Position numbers and translations under genes: made by a program
The notes under the pieces: model-generated
Told to the model about the DNA's origin: nothing
Databases searched by the model: none
The model's input: only the letters and a program-made list of their open reading frames with translations
Shown: piece after piece, positions 55,301 through 64,000 of the stretch
Layout: each line of letters begins with the position of its first letter
How positions within the stretch are numbered: the stretch's first letter is position 1
Assembly: GCA_910589415.1 (NCBI GenBank)
Contig: OU342633.1
Coordinates: forward strand, 41,546,210 to 41,610,209
Direction of reading: 5' to 3'
DNA length: 64,000 bases
Source of the DNA: Malachius bipustulatus
Taxonomy: Eukaryota > Arthropoda > Insecta > Coleoptera > Melyridae

Positions 55301-57148
55301 ATAAGTTTGGTCCGAGCGACTTTTTTTTACCTCAGTAATCTGTGGTTGCTCCATGTCCATGGAATATTGGGACACCCTGTATATTTCTTGTGGATGTTCA
55401 GGGTTTTTCCTTTCAACCTACCCTAATTAAATCATTGTGAGGGTAACTAAATAGAGCAAATTTGCGAAAAATTCAGTTTTCCTTTTTTTTTATTTTTAAT
55501 ATTTGTGAGTAGGTAAGCTATATGACCTACAGATGTCGTTCTTTGCTTAAATTAAATCTACTTACATTTGATACAACATCGTTTCCTATGATTTTCCCCG
55601 TAAAATTTGTATTTTCCTCGATCTCGGGGTCAATTATTGCCCAAATCTTAAAATTTCGCTTTTTTGAAAAGTCAATTTTCGGAGAGCTGGTTCTGGTTTC
55701 AAATTGTACCTAATAATTTTAGTCTACTTTAAACGCGTAAAAAATATTTTATAAATAAAAAAACTCATCATTTAGGACTTATATTGAGAATGACAAAAAA
55801 AGTGCGAAAATTTCGCGAAAAAACACGTTTTTCGATTTCGGTTTATTCGACGACGTCATACCCCTTCCACCATCAACCTCTATACTAACAACGGTCAGTC
55901 TCTCCGATGAGGTCACAGATTCGTGATTCGGATGATGACTCATTCGGATCTAAAATCCTCCGCAGTTTCATTCCTTTCTCCTGCCTATTAACATTCATAT
56001 AATTTCAACTGGTGAAGGTGGTATGACGTCGATGGACCATAATTTGTCTATAAATAGAAGTGCTCTTTCAGACGTTCAGTCAGATGTAAGTGAGCATGAG
56101 GAGGCGTCCAAAACAAATCTCCATGGACCGTGGAAGAAACCTTAGAACGCCCAATATCTTTGAAAATAAAGTGCTTGGAATTTGTTTTACACATCATACG
56201 TGGTGTTTATTCCTTATAGTGTGCACCATCAAGGAAGTGCGCAATTTTGTCAGCATCCTGTATATGATTATTTTTTATGTCAATTTTAATTATCTTTATG
56301 TTAAAATTCGATTTTCGATTATAAAATTTACTAAAACTAATCACATTCATGTAAAGTTCATTATTATTCTGCAGGTTTGATGACGAGGTGAAAAACCTTG
56401 AAATATAATTATTACTCGTCAGCCGACGTCATAATTTTAAATGTAATCAGAATGAATTTTTCCAAATATACATATAATTCAAAATAAACTCAAAAAACAG
56501 AAAAGGCACAATAACAAAAATCACAAAAAACACAAAACACAAATTCTCCGACAGAAAATAAAAACACACTCTATTTTTATAACTTTCCAGCAGTTCTAAA
56601 AAGACAAGTCACAGCTGTTTATGGGCTTATATACAAACAAAAAATTCAAACAATTGAGTTTTTTCTGAAAATTCTATTTTACTAATTATTGTAAACAAGC
56701 ATTTCAAAAAAGACAGAAGTTGCATGTAATATTACTTTCAATAATTTCAAACACTTTTGGACCTAATTTCGTTCAGATTGAGATGCACTTACCTTTTCTA
56801 CGCGAGCTGATATTCAGAAAAAAACAAGTATAAATTATATTACCCAAAATAAAAAATGTTCACTTTTATATTATAAATCTAATAACAGGTATTAGGTATT
56901 ATACTTCCTTGCCGAGACAAAAGTATGCTGCCTGTTATTATAGTATGGCAAAGAGAAGCAGTCCGCGAAAGTGTCAAACCCTTATTCTATCAGTAAAAAA
57001 TAAGACTTACCGGTACAGGGATGTTGACTATCTGGAACAATTTACCGGCTATGGTCCTCTCATGCACTGTTAACGGGAAGGCGTCTTTGACTTGGCGGCA
57101 GATCGAACACTCTCTGGTGAGGACACAAGTAGAACGGACCACGGCCAT
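51518..57148 (-). CDS. ZAD-C2H2 zinc-finger transcription factor, two coding exons (57148-57011 and 52324-51518)
   Basis: Exon 1 (46 codons) starts at ATG 57148 in good context (GAGATGG) and ends CCG|GTAAGT. Exon 2 follows a CAG acceptor at 52325-52327. Both junctions are phase 0, and together they encode 314 residues. The join completes a zinc-finger-associated domain (ZAD): C14 and C17 in exon 1, C56 and C59 in exon 2, a CX2C...CX2C pattern spanning the splice. ZAD mediates dimerisation in insect regulators. Residues about 85-225 are acidic, Ser/Asn-rich linker with SUMO-site-like IKIE, IKIEP and VKME motifs. Three zinc fingers close the protein: C228/C231/H244/H248, C256/C259/H272/H276 and a C2HC-type C284/C287/H300/C306. 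It probably binds DNA in the nucleus. A second ATG at 57172 would add eight residues. The 4.7 kb intron holds a pseudogene and a foldback element. ZAD factors are nearly insect-specific, which supports the host assignment. Confidence 0.8.
52810..54145 (+). pseudogene. Decayed copy of a repeat-associated PIN-like protein gene
   Basis: Broken plus-strand frames give MKAAQIERDTNYVETLKHY, then KRKNKVQTFESMSTSIKV, FVAVVVDGGYLLYKVL, FHAFTGCDTTST-like sequence near 53461 (read across frameshifts), VFLQPNAAYQSIADAVSS, KMVQHC and ELIPTT, and a Cys-rich end near 53900. These blocks, in this order, belong to a protein family common in arthropod genomes that carries VVDGGYLLxK and HAFTGCDTTS motifs. I recall it as PIN/FEN-like and repeat-associated, but its function is not established. 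At least six frameshifts or stops show it is dead. It lies in the intron of the ZAD-C2H2 gene, on the opposite strand. Confidence 0.65.
54188..55381. mobile_element. Foldback element, 1.2 kb, TACAGGGTGTCCC ends
   Basis: Left arm 54188-54708 and right arm 54864-55381 are inverted copies of about 520 bp with few differences. They end TACAGGGTGTCCCAATATTC and its complement. The 155-base centre is unique and non-coding. TA at both borders would fit a TA duplication. It lies in the ZAD-C2H2 intron. Confidence 0.9.
55382..56000. other. Intron sequence, no feature recognised
   Basis: A GACGTCATACCCCTTCCACC segment at 55851 pairs with an inverted copy at 56008-56038. I see no gene. Confidence 0.4.
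56040..56190 (+). promoter_or_regulatory. Strong TATA/initiator pair with nearby AATAAA, possibly LTR-like
   Basis: CTATAAATAGAAG at 56049 is followed 30 bases later by TTCAGTCAG, a textbook insect initiator. ATGTAAGTG just after it would be a splice donor, and AAAATAAAG follows at about 56163. This could be a solo LTR, a short transcription unit or an alternative promoter. It points away from the ZAD-C2H2 gene whose intron it occupies. Confidence 0.35.
57011..57148 (-). other. Exon 1 of the ZAD-C2H2 gene
   Basis: Encodes MAVVRSTCVLTRECSIC and on to VNIPVP, the first half of the ZAD. The donor GTAAGT follows at 57010. A GC-richer region upstream (57240-57410) has a GTGAGT motif at about 57250 and may be a non-coding leader exon. 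Confidence 0.75.
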
Positions 57149-57172
57149 CTCACGATTTTGGGGAAATATCAT

Positions 57173-57984
57173 GAATAGTATACTAGTAGCACTGCTTAAT
57201 CATTCTTGTAGTGGCTCATAAAATTTATGAATGGAGCGGTCCCGCCACTCACCATAGCGTAAATACTACGAGTTGCGTCATTACAGGGGGAATTCCTCCA
57301 TTCATGCGGCTGGCTGCGAGAGTGGAATCCCCGCGGAATCACCTACCTACTGTCTTCATCTTTATTTCGCCTTTGTTTTGTAAGCGTAAGAGTATTGTGA
57401 TGGGCTTATTGGATTTATCGAGCCCACTGCAGTAACTGTTTCTTGATTATTCCATTTATATGTAGGTTAGGTAGCTACATTCTATGTCTGCTCTGTATCA
57501 GAGATGTTGTACGTTAACGACTTTCACTCTTCGTCTAAAGTCTCAATTCAAATTTACCGCACTTTTTTTCTTCATTTGTCTATTTTCTTTAAGTTAATTA
57601 TTTGTGACAGTGAGGCAAAAATTCTGGAAACGTCAAGAGGACTTCACTTATGTGAAGAACTGTCCAGAATCAACGACTATTGCTTGACACAATTTTCATG
57701 AACAATAATTCCTAATGTTTCTTAATTTTTTCAAAAATTCATTAAAATTGGGAATATTATAGGGTACAGTGTCATTTAGGTTTTTTTTTGGAAGATCATA
57801 GACCACCGATTTTGCAACAAGCAATATTTTACCTCCCTTTACAAAAAGAGTTGTTACTGCTTTTACCTGCAATATATTGATACGAGATAGCAGTGATAGC
57901 ACTTAAAATTGAAGAATTATTCTGGATTTATTTGAAAAATTAGGTTAGAATCATGAAATACTGCTTATTTTTCTTGTTTCTCTA
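57173..57984. other. Upstream region of the ZAD-C2H2 gene, otherwise featureless
   Basis: Probably promoter or leader for the minus-strand gene in its first 250 bases. The open frames on both strands lack domains. Confidence 0.4.
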
Positions 57985-58230
57985 GATTCTTGATTACTGG
58001 AATCTAGAATCCACTCGTATAGAATATTCTACAGCTGATCGAGACAGTGAAATAACGTATCAGTTGATTTTGTATTCCAGAATAATTCTAGAATTAGCTT
58101 AGGCTCTCGCACGCGCCAACTGTACTGTCTAGAATATGTCGTGACCGTTCGTGAACGTCCGTCTAGAAAGTCACTGACGTCACCAGGCGGTATATACAAT
58201 AAAGACAAGTCGTCGCAGGAGTAAGAATAA
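57985..58230 (+). promoter_or_regulatory. Heat-shock-element-like cluster with CRE and TATA box
   Basis: Repeated GAA/TTC units with two-base spacing occur: GAATATTC at 58022, TTCCAGAA at 58075, TTCTAGAA at 58086, and the three-unit TTCGTGAACGTCC at 58148. A palindromic TGACGTCA (CRE) lies at 58175 and TATATA at 58191. The expected start is near 58222. The architecture resembles insect heat-shock promoters, which bind HSF trimers. No long open frame follows within 700 bases, so the transcript would be non-coding, spliced, or an LTR. Binding and induction are inference. Confidence 0.45.
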
Positions 58231-59454
58231 TTTTGGAAGCTATTAGAGGAAGATCAGTTCGAGAGTATCAGGTTATTGCAATATAAATATAAAGACGAAA
58301 GGTTATTATTATAAACTATTTATTGTAAATTTATATTTTCCCATTAAGTTTTATGAAACAACTATTCTTAAGTAACTGTTACACCAAACCAATCACTAGC
58401 TACAAACCGGTAACGTGAAATATTTGTTTATGTAATCATGAATTAATTTAATAAATAACAAGTGCTTTGAACTGTGGAGTTACTCGATTTTAAAACAATT
58501 TACTGAGAATTTTGTGTGGAAAATATACGTAGCGATTTCTTTTTTCGTCATCAAAAATGCAAGGACTGGAAAACGATATAATTAGAATCACCTCATTTTG
58601 GGAAATTAATAGTCTATAAATAGAGAAGGCGGATCCTTTTAATAGTAATGCTATGACTGCATGACATTTTTATTTAAACGGGATTTTCTTTTTCATTTAT
58701 CCCGAGATTCTGTAAAAGAAGAAATAGTTCGTTTTTCCCAATATAATAACTAAAGGCGACATCCCACCAGATACGGCGCTGTATGACGTTCCGTCAAAAT
58801 TTTGTTTAACATTGCACCTTATGAGAATGCTTCCACAGAAACGATGGACTCGTACAGCTTGCGTCTTGATACGCTTAGATTGATAAGATAAGATTGTCGT
58901 CCAGTTGATCGGCTAACACTCCCATTAGTCGTCTTAGACCTTAGACTATATTAATAAATATGGACCAAGACATAAACATTGAAAAAGTGCTCCGACATCC
59001 CTCTCTCTCCAAACAAGACTGTTCAAAACATTGAATGCCAGATCAATAATGAAACTGGCACTTACAATGAAAGAGCGCAACCTCTCCAGTGTTATTGGTG
59101 GGCAATAAACATCGATGGATCCCTTATACCCGTTTTACTTTGCTACATCTGGCAACAAGAATGTTTACATCCTGTCAGACCGTTTGTTTACATAAATACC
59201 ATAATAAGAGTTCGTGTTTTTCCTTGTAAACAGTTGTAAGTTCCTTGTTATTTATATTTTCAGCTCTAGCTTTCACTCGTTTTAAGCTTTAATAATTAAT
59301 TTTTCAATTAAGTTAAAAAAAAAGTGGCGAAAACGTGTTCTGTTTTTGAGAAAACTTCGAAAGAAGGTAAGTCTATCAGTTTCCTACGTAAGCAACGCAA
59401 AGCCGTTAATCAAAACAAAGCATACATGGTCATGGGCGTAGCGTAGTGTAAGTG
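58231..59454. other. No gene recognised
   Basis: AT-rich. The open frame at 58979-59239 begins with GTG and has no known domain. Confidence 0.4.
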
Positions 59455-59470
59455 TTTTATCTTTTAATTT

Positions 59471-59673
59471 TTTCTTGGTTAGTACTTAGATGGGTGATCA
59501 AAATTATAGTGGTAAATAAAAAAGTTCCGTGACCGATCGTGCTCCGGGAGGTACGTTAAAAAGGGGGTCCCGGCTGTTTCACAGCAGTCGTTAAGTTACG
59601 TCAAAGGCCCTTGAGGCTACTTGAAAACTTCTGACACTTGGGCTTTACCACAGCCATAAGATATTTTTTTTTT
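59471..59673 (+). mobile_element. SINE-like element with a 5S rRNA box C (SINE3-like)
   Basis: CTTGGTTAGTACTTAGATGG at 59474-59493, continuing GTGATC, corresponds to the box C region of insect 5S rRNA, the internal RNA polymerase III promoter. A 5S-unrelated body (from 59537, shared with 3118-3261) and a T-rich tail follow. A direct repeat TTTTATCTTTTAATTT flanks it at 59455-59470 and 59674-59689, so this is one insertion of about 200 bp. Box A and the intermediate element of 5S are missing, so the copy is 5'-truncated. The match to 5S is from memory of the Drosophila sequence. Confidence 0.7.
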
Positions 59674-59689
59674 TTTTATCTTTTAATTT
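59674..59689 (+). repeat. Target-site duplication of the 5S-type SINE, right copy
   Basis: TTTTATCTTTTAATTT matches 59455-59470. Confidence 0.75.
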
Positions 59690-61281
59690 GTGAAAACAAG
59701 AATTATTGTTTGACAGTTTTTTTTCATTTTCGAAAGCATACTGAATACCTACTGAATACTTTGAAAAATGCAACTTGGAAAAATTATTCCATTTAAATAA
59801 ATAAAAAATACTGACTTTTTGAAAGTATATTACCTATTATTATTGTCAACCTCTAATTTAAGATAATCAGAATATGGAGAGGGGGAATAATATTCAAACA
59901 ATATCATCAAAGAATATGAAATAGAAGACTTTGACCCGGTTGCACGAACGTTAAAAAAAATTCAGATTATTACTAATTTTGAGTTGCAAATTTTTAAAAT
60001 GTGGTGAACTTTTTCCATGATCTTTCATTTTTTATCGACAATTAATTCTTCTAAAATTGAGACGAATTCACTCCCAGCAATATCAGAACAAAACTTTAGT
60101 AATACAGGGCATTTTAAAATTAGTGATTAGGTATCTGACATATTTTCAATTAGGTTCGTTTAATTTATTTTTAGAATAAAATCAACTAAATATGTAAGAA
60201 ATTGAAAAAATATTTTAGGTACCTACTGATGTATATTGCTTTCCGACTTTCCTATCGATTTTTTATTTGCTAAATTGTTATTACCTTTTTGTACCTTTTA
60301 TTTTGTATAGGTAGGTATAAGTATATATTTTCTTAATTTAATATCTATTAGTATTCCCATAATTTATGTTTTTTGTAACAAAAACTGCAAATAAAATAAT
60401 AATATTATGAATATTATGATCATTATTATAATTTATGTAATTATTACATTTCCTATAACTGAACTCGAGCGCGCCACTGCCGTTGCGTTCTGTTTGTTTA
60501 CGTTTTACGTCGTTCCCCTTACCCCGCCAGAAACAGCATATGAGTGCGAGAGAGAATATCAACAAACCAAAACTGACTTTAAGCTAAGATAGGGAAGGCG
60601 CGGTCCATATTTATTAATATAGTCAAAGGATAAGACCATTACCAAAAGTTTACTTATACCTACTCGCTATAGAAATTTTTAGAACATGTGGAGATGGAGA
60701 AATACTTTAAAATGTGGAAATAAAATTGTTCAAAGAAGTAATATACAACAAACTGTGGTCCTATGGAATTTTTTCAGTTTTATTTCATCCACGGCTGCGC
60801 GTTTTTCCATGATTTTTCCATCACTCTGAAGAATTAAAGTAAAACCGCAGGGTGAAGCAGGAGCCGGCACGTAATTTTGCTTCTTGGAAAGGTCTCGATG
60901 ATACATACAGGTAAATATGCAGGTAATAATAAAAAAATTCCAGGATGAAAAAATGATCAATTTAACACGTTAAATTGTGTATTAATTATTATTCCTACTT
61001 AATACAAAATACACTATTAAAATTAAAATTAGAATATTCGCTTCAAATCAATGTATGTATAGGTAGGCATACCTATAGAGATCAGTGCGTGGTTCTTAAA
61101 ACCTCTGCATTGTATTGTAAAGCTCACAGATCCGTGGCCGTGGGGACTCTACCAGCAAGGATCAGGATAACATAATTATTATGGAGCTCGCATTGTTTAT
61201 CTGGTTGCCTACTATTTCATTAAAATTACAAGTAACTACTAATTACTTAGTTACTATAATCATAAAACACCAGTTAGGATA
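59690..61281. other. Spacer, no gene supported
   Basis: Open frames at 60338-60592 and 60730-60960 lack domains and clear splice sites. Confidence 0.4.
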
Positions 61282-62138
61282 ATAGACGGAGAGCTGGCGG
61301 TCGCGAGGTACTTATGATCGTACCTCCGGCTGGAATTTTGTGAGGTGGTTGGCGGAACCATCAACAGGTGTCATCCGCAAGGATTCAACACAAAACCTCT
61401 GCAAAAGACACGTCAGACGACTCAAAGTCGAAAAAAATTTTACTCAAAAAATGTTCGTACTTCCGGCTGAAAATTTACGTATTACTTGTTTCAAGGTCAT
61501 AGATGAAGTATGTAATTCGCCAGACGGCTAGCTCACTGCTAAAGTGGTGACAGACGTCCTCAAACATGTAATTTTTTTCAAAAAATTTTTTTGTTTCCTC
61601 GGTCTGACATTCTTACATATTGTCTCAGAGACCTTTTTGAACACATTAATAATTGCCAGACGAAAAGGCCCCTGCCACTTGTGATTTTTTTTTCACAAGT
61701 TTGATGCGGGCAGTATTTTCGCGGCTTTGCAGAGCGATATCGCAGGGGCCTTTTCGGCTGGCAATTGTTATTTGTGTTCAAAAAGGTCTCGGAGACAATA
61801 TTTAACAATGTCAGACGGAGGTAACAAAAAATTTTTTTGAAAAAAAATGACATGTTTGAGGACGTCTGTCACCACTTTAGCAGTGAGCTAGCCGTCTGGC
61901 GAATTACATACTTCATCTATGACCTTGAAACAAGTACTACGTAAATTTTCAGCCGGAGGTACGAACATTTTTTGAGTAAAATTTTCTTCGACTTTGAGTC
62001 GTCTGGCGTGCCTTTTGCAGAGGTTTTCTGTTGAATCCTTGCGGATGACACCTGTTGATGGTTCCGCCAACCACCTCACAAAATCCCAGCCGGAGGTACG
62101 ATCATATAGTACCTCGCGGCCGCCAGCTCTTAGTCTAT
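61282..62138. mobile_element. Near-perfect palindrome with 395-bp arms
   Basis: Left arm 61282-61675 and right arm 61742-62138 are inverted copies differing at roughly one base in fifteen, separated by 66 bases that hold a CTTGTGA/TCACAAG hairpin. The arms contain the recurring phrase CTTCCGGCTG or CCTCCGGCTG with GGTACG. The same open frame (starting RWLAEPSTGVIRKDS) occurs in both arms, but most differences change amino acids, so I do not call it coding. It is foldback-like, without the CAGGGTGT ends. Confidence 0.8.
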
Positions 62139-63411
62139 AAGTACTACTCCCAACTTTCATATGGTATGTGAATAACCTGTGTCTGACTGATATGATATCC
62201 TGATGATTCCATAACAAGGACGAAACGATAACGTCCATGTCTTTCAGTCAATCAGTTTAAATCAATTTGAGTGTCTGTGCGAAAGAATTCAAATTTGTTC
62301 TGCAAAGAATAGTGGCAAGTTAAATTAGAACATGATTCCCAATAAATCTCAATTTTAGGGTAATAAGACAGGTAAATAAGACTTTATCGAGCTCTGGAGA
62401 CCATATAAATATTCACATCCGAGGTGCATGCGAATATGCAAAAGAAATACAGAAAATATTTAAGGCGATTTTTCATTTAAGTATAAATCCTGGTAAAATT
62501 AAAATCACCCTGCCATATGAGTCTAACTACCCCGCTTAAGAGATCAGAGAAGTGCATTTACTTCGGTCATTAAATCAACGCGCGGCGACGCATCTAACCA
62601 GTCAATATTATCTAACAAATCTTTTAAGAGAGAATAAAACAAAATTTTATAATTTTTTAACAATGAGAAAGAAAAGGCTTTGCTTCTCAGAAAATGCTTT
62701 CTGAGGATCAAAGAAAGCATTTGATGTTCCATAAATCATAATATATGAGAGGTGGTACCCCGACAACCGACTCCAGAGATAAAAAATAACACAGTTCCGC
62801 CGCGGCTTGATTTATTGTTTTTATGTCCCAATTCTGCCATATAGTTTTATACGTTTTATACGTTTATAGTGTCCCTCCCACTTAATTTTTGATCCAATTG
62901 AGATCGAGAATTGGTAAAAAAACTAAATCAAATGTCATGGATCAAATTACCTTTTAAATAAGGGGTCATTCGCCCCCCTTATCATCAAAACTCTTTAGAT
63001 GGGAGTTGCTGAGGTTAGGGAAGGGAGTTATTGTGTCAAGGTCATGCTCGACTACAAAATGTGACCAGTGCCGAGAAACAAAAATTGAATTGAAATAAAA
63101 ATAAAATTTTTTGTCTAAAAATTGAATTGACCAGTCTCAGGATTTTTCCCAAAACAAAACCACAAGGTAGTTATGAGGGGGGGGGTTCATACTGGAGGCA
63201 AAAGATATGCAGATAGGAACGCCATATCTTAGTCTATCATTTTTTAAAATCAAATAGCTTTAAAATCGAAACAAAAACTATGTGTATAAAAGTGTATTAA
63301 TTAAAATGACACAAAAACAATAATTACAAATTACAATGAATCGAATAGTAATTTATATTATTTTATATCAAAAAGTAAAATTATTAAGTAATAAGTAATA
63401 ACAATACTAAA
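62139..63411. other. Spacer and probable 3' flank of the WAP gene
   Basis: No supported gene. AT-rich A/T-run sequence at 63290-63411 would hold the 3' UTR of the WAP gene. Confidence 0.4.
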
Positions 63412-63554
63412 TTATGGCTCGGGTTTAAGACAGGCCATTGCGCCACAGCGGTTCTGGCAGCATTTCTTCGTTCCCCGGCAATCAACATCGAAGGTGCATC
63501 TGTTGGAACACACCCAGGGTCCAGATGGATGAACTGGACAGGAACCAGGTTTTT
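63412..63554 (-). CDS. Terminal exon of a WAP (four-disulfide core) domain protein
   Basis: On the minus strand a pyrimidine-rich CAG acceptor at 63557-63555 opens an exon of 143 bases that begins with two bases of a split codon and ends at TAA 63414-63412. The 46 residues start KPGSCPVHPSG and contain eight cysteines spaced C-x9-C-x3-C-x5-C-x5-CC-x3-C-x4-C. That is the whey acidic protein core with its KxGxCP start, and the CC pair is followed by QNRC. WAP domains are secreted protease inhibitors or antimicrobial proteins. The signal peptide and any other domains must be in upstream exons at or beyond 64000, which I could not find between 63558 and 64000. The composition is GC-richer than the flanks, as expected of coding sequence. 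The role in the host is inference from the family. Confidence 0.8.
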
Positions 63555-63557
63555 CTG

Positions 63558-64000
63558 AAAAAACAAACATCATCAGAGAATGTTTCTCGATTTACATGTA
63601 CCTATGACGAGCAAATTATGGTTTTGATTTGACCTTTTCTGAAATAATTTGAAAATGAAACGTTTCTGATTGTTCATAAAAAAAAATTAGTTCTAAAATC
63701 TTTTCACTAGTCAAGATAAAGAAAGGTACCTAGTCAACTAGCTAAACTAATTGTGGTATTCATGATTGCATACCAGAGTAAACAACTATAGGAATTCGCT
63801 GAGCAAGTTTTATAGTTTCAATAACAATCTCTATTACACATCGAGTCGAGATCGTGATTTGTATACTCGTATTTCAGCAAAATACAAAACATTCTTCTAA
63901 GCACGACCCGAAAAAAGAAGATTGTTTTTCTAGAAGCTTCTAAGCATGTTTTCTTAGACCGTGATACGCATGACAGGACGTCTGGACTCTAATATTTCTG
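63558..64000 (-). other. Probable intron upstream of the WAP exon
   Basis: No open frame with a signal peptide and no splice donor that I could support. Confidence 0.4.

Noticed and set aside
60730..60960. 76-codon minus-strand open frame as an exon
   Set aside because: No splice acceptor of good quality and no domain recognised.
61340..62238. Same open frame in both arms of the palindrome (RWLAEPSTGV...)
   Set aside because: Most differences between the arms change amino acids, so there is no sign of selection on a protein; it is a by-product of the inverted repeat.

Overview
This window looks like AT-rich nuclear DNA from an arthropod. The abundant TAGGTAGGTACCTACC-type microsatellites, the insect-type transposable elements and a ZAD-C2H2 zinc-finger gene suggest an insect, perhaps a sap-feeding hemipteran such as a mealybug or aphid; that last step is inference. 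There are no bacterial operons and no CRISPR array. Most of the window is transposable-element debris, often nested. Host genes appear only as short spliced exons, so most long open frames are either retrotransposon genes or shadows.

Host genes. The best one is on the minus strand: a two-exon ZAD-C2H2 zinc-finger gene, with exon 1 at 57148-57011 and exon 2 at 52324-51518. Its intron of about 4.7 kb holds a pseudogene and a 1.2 kb foldback element. At the right edge, 63554-63412 minus is the terminal exon of a whey-acidic-protein (WAP) domain gene. Weaker exon candidates on the minus strand are 7902-7825 (with a possible 5' exon at 8313 and above), 43914-43585 and 46382-46197. A cluster of heat-shock-element-like motifs with a CRE and a TATA box lies at 57985-58230, with no protein gene directly behind it.

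Retrotransposons. A long 5'-truncated LINE with RT, RNase H and a CCHC knuckle occupies 9960-12635. A second LINE at 25906-27839 keeps RT but has one frameshift near its 5' end. Two copies of a third (jockey-like) family are at 31290-33190 (decayed, internally deleted) and 46935-47776 (3' part, intact frame). Older LINE fragments are at 1290-2940. LTR-element remnants sharing a U5 and primer-binding site lie at 48230-49600 (+) and 34740-35220 (-). There are two tRNA-derived SINE copies and two copies of an element that carries a 5S-rRNA box C.

Foldback elements. At least eight loci are long inverted repeats, several with TACAGGGTG-type ends: 3014-4048, 15199-16213, 16272-16921, 19413-24723, 40001-41739 (with 40211-41211 nested inside), 45291-45999 and 54188-55381. 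Others with different ends lie at 5297-7112, 27983-28747, 46803-48043 and 61282-62138. The 19413-24723 element is split by a 4.4 kb insertion that has ACCCARGCAGCACA inverted ends, arrays of ACGT-rich tandem repeats at both sides and a decayed mariner inside. Comparing this locus with its relative at 40211-41211 gives an empty site and shows no target duplication.

How the parts relate: the region reads as a gene-poor interval in which foldback elements, SINEs and LINEs have repeatedly landed in one another, separated by a few host exons with long introns.
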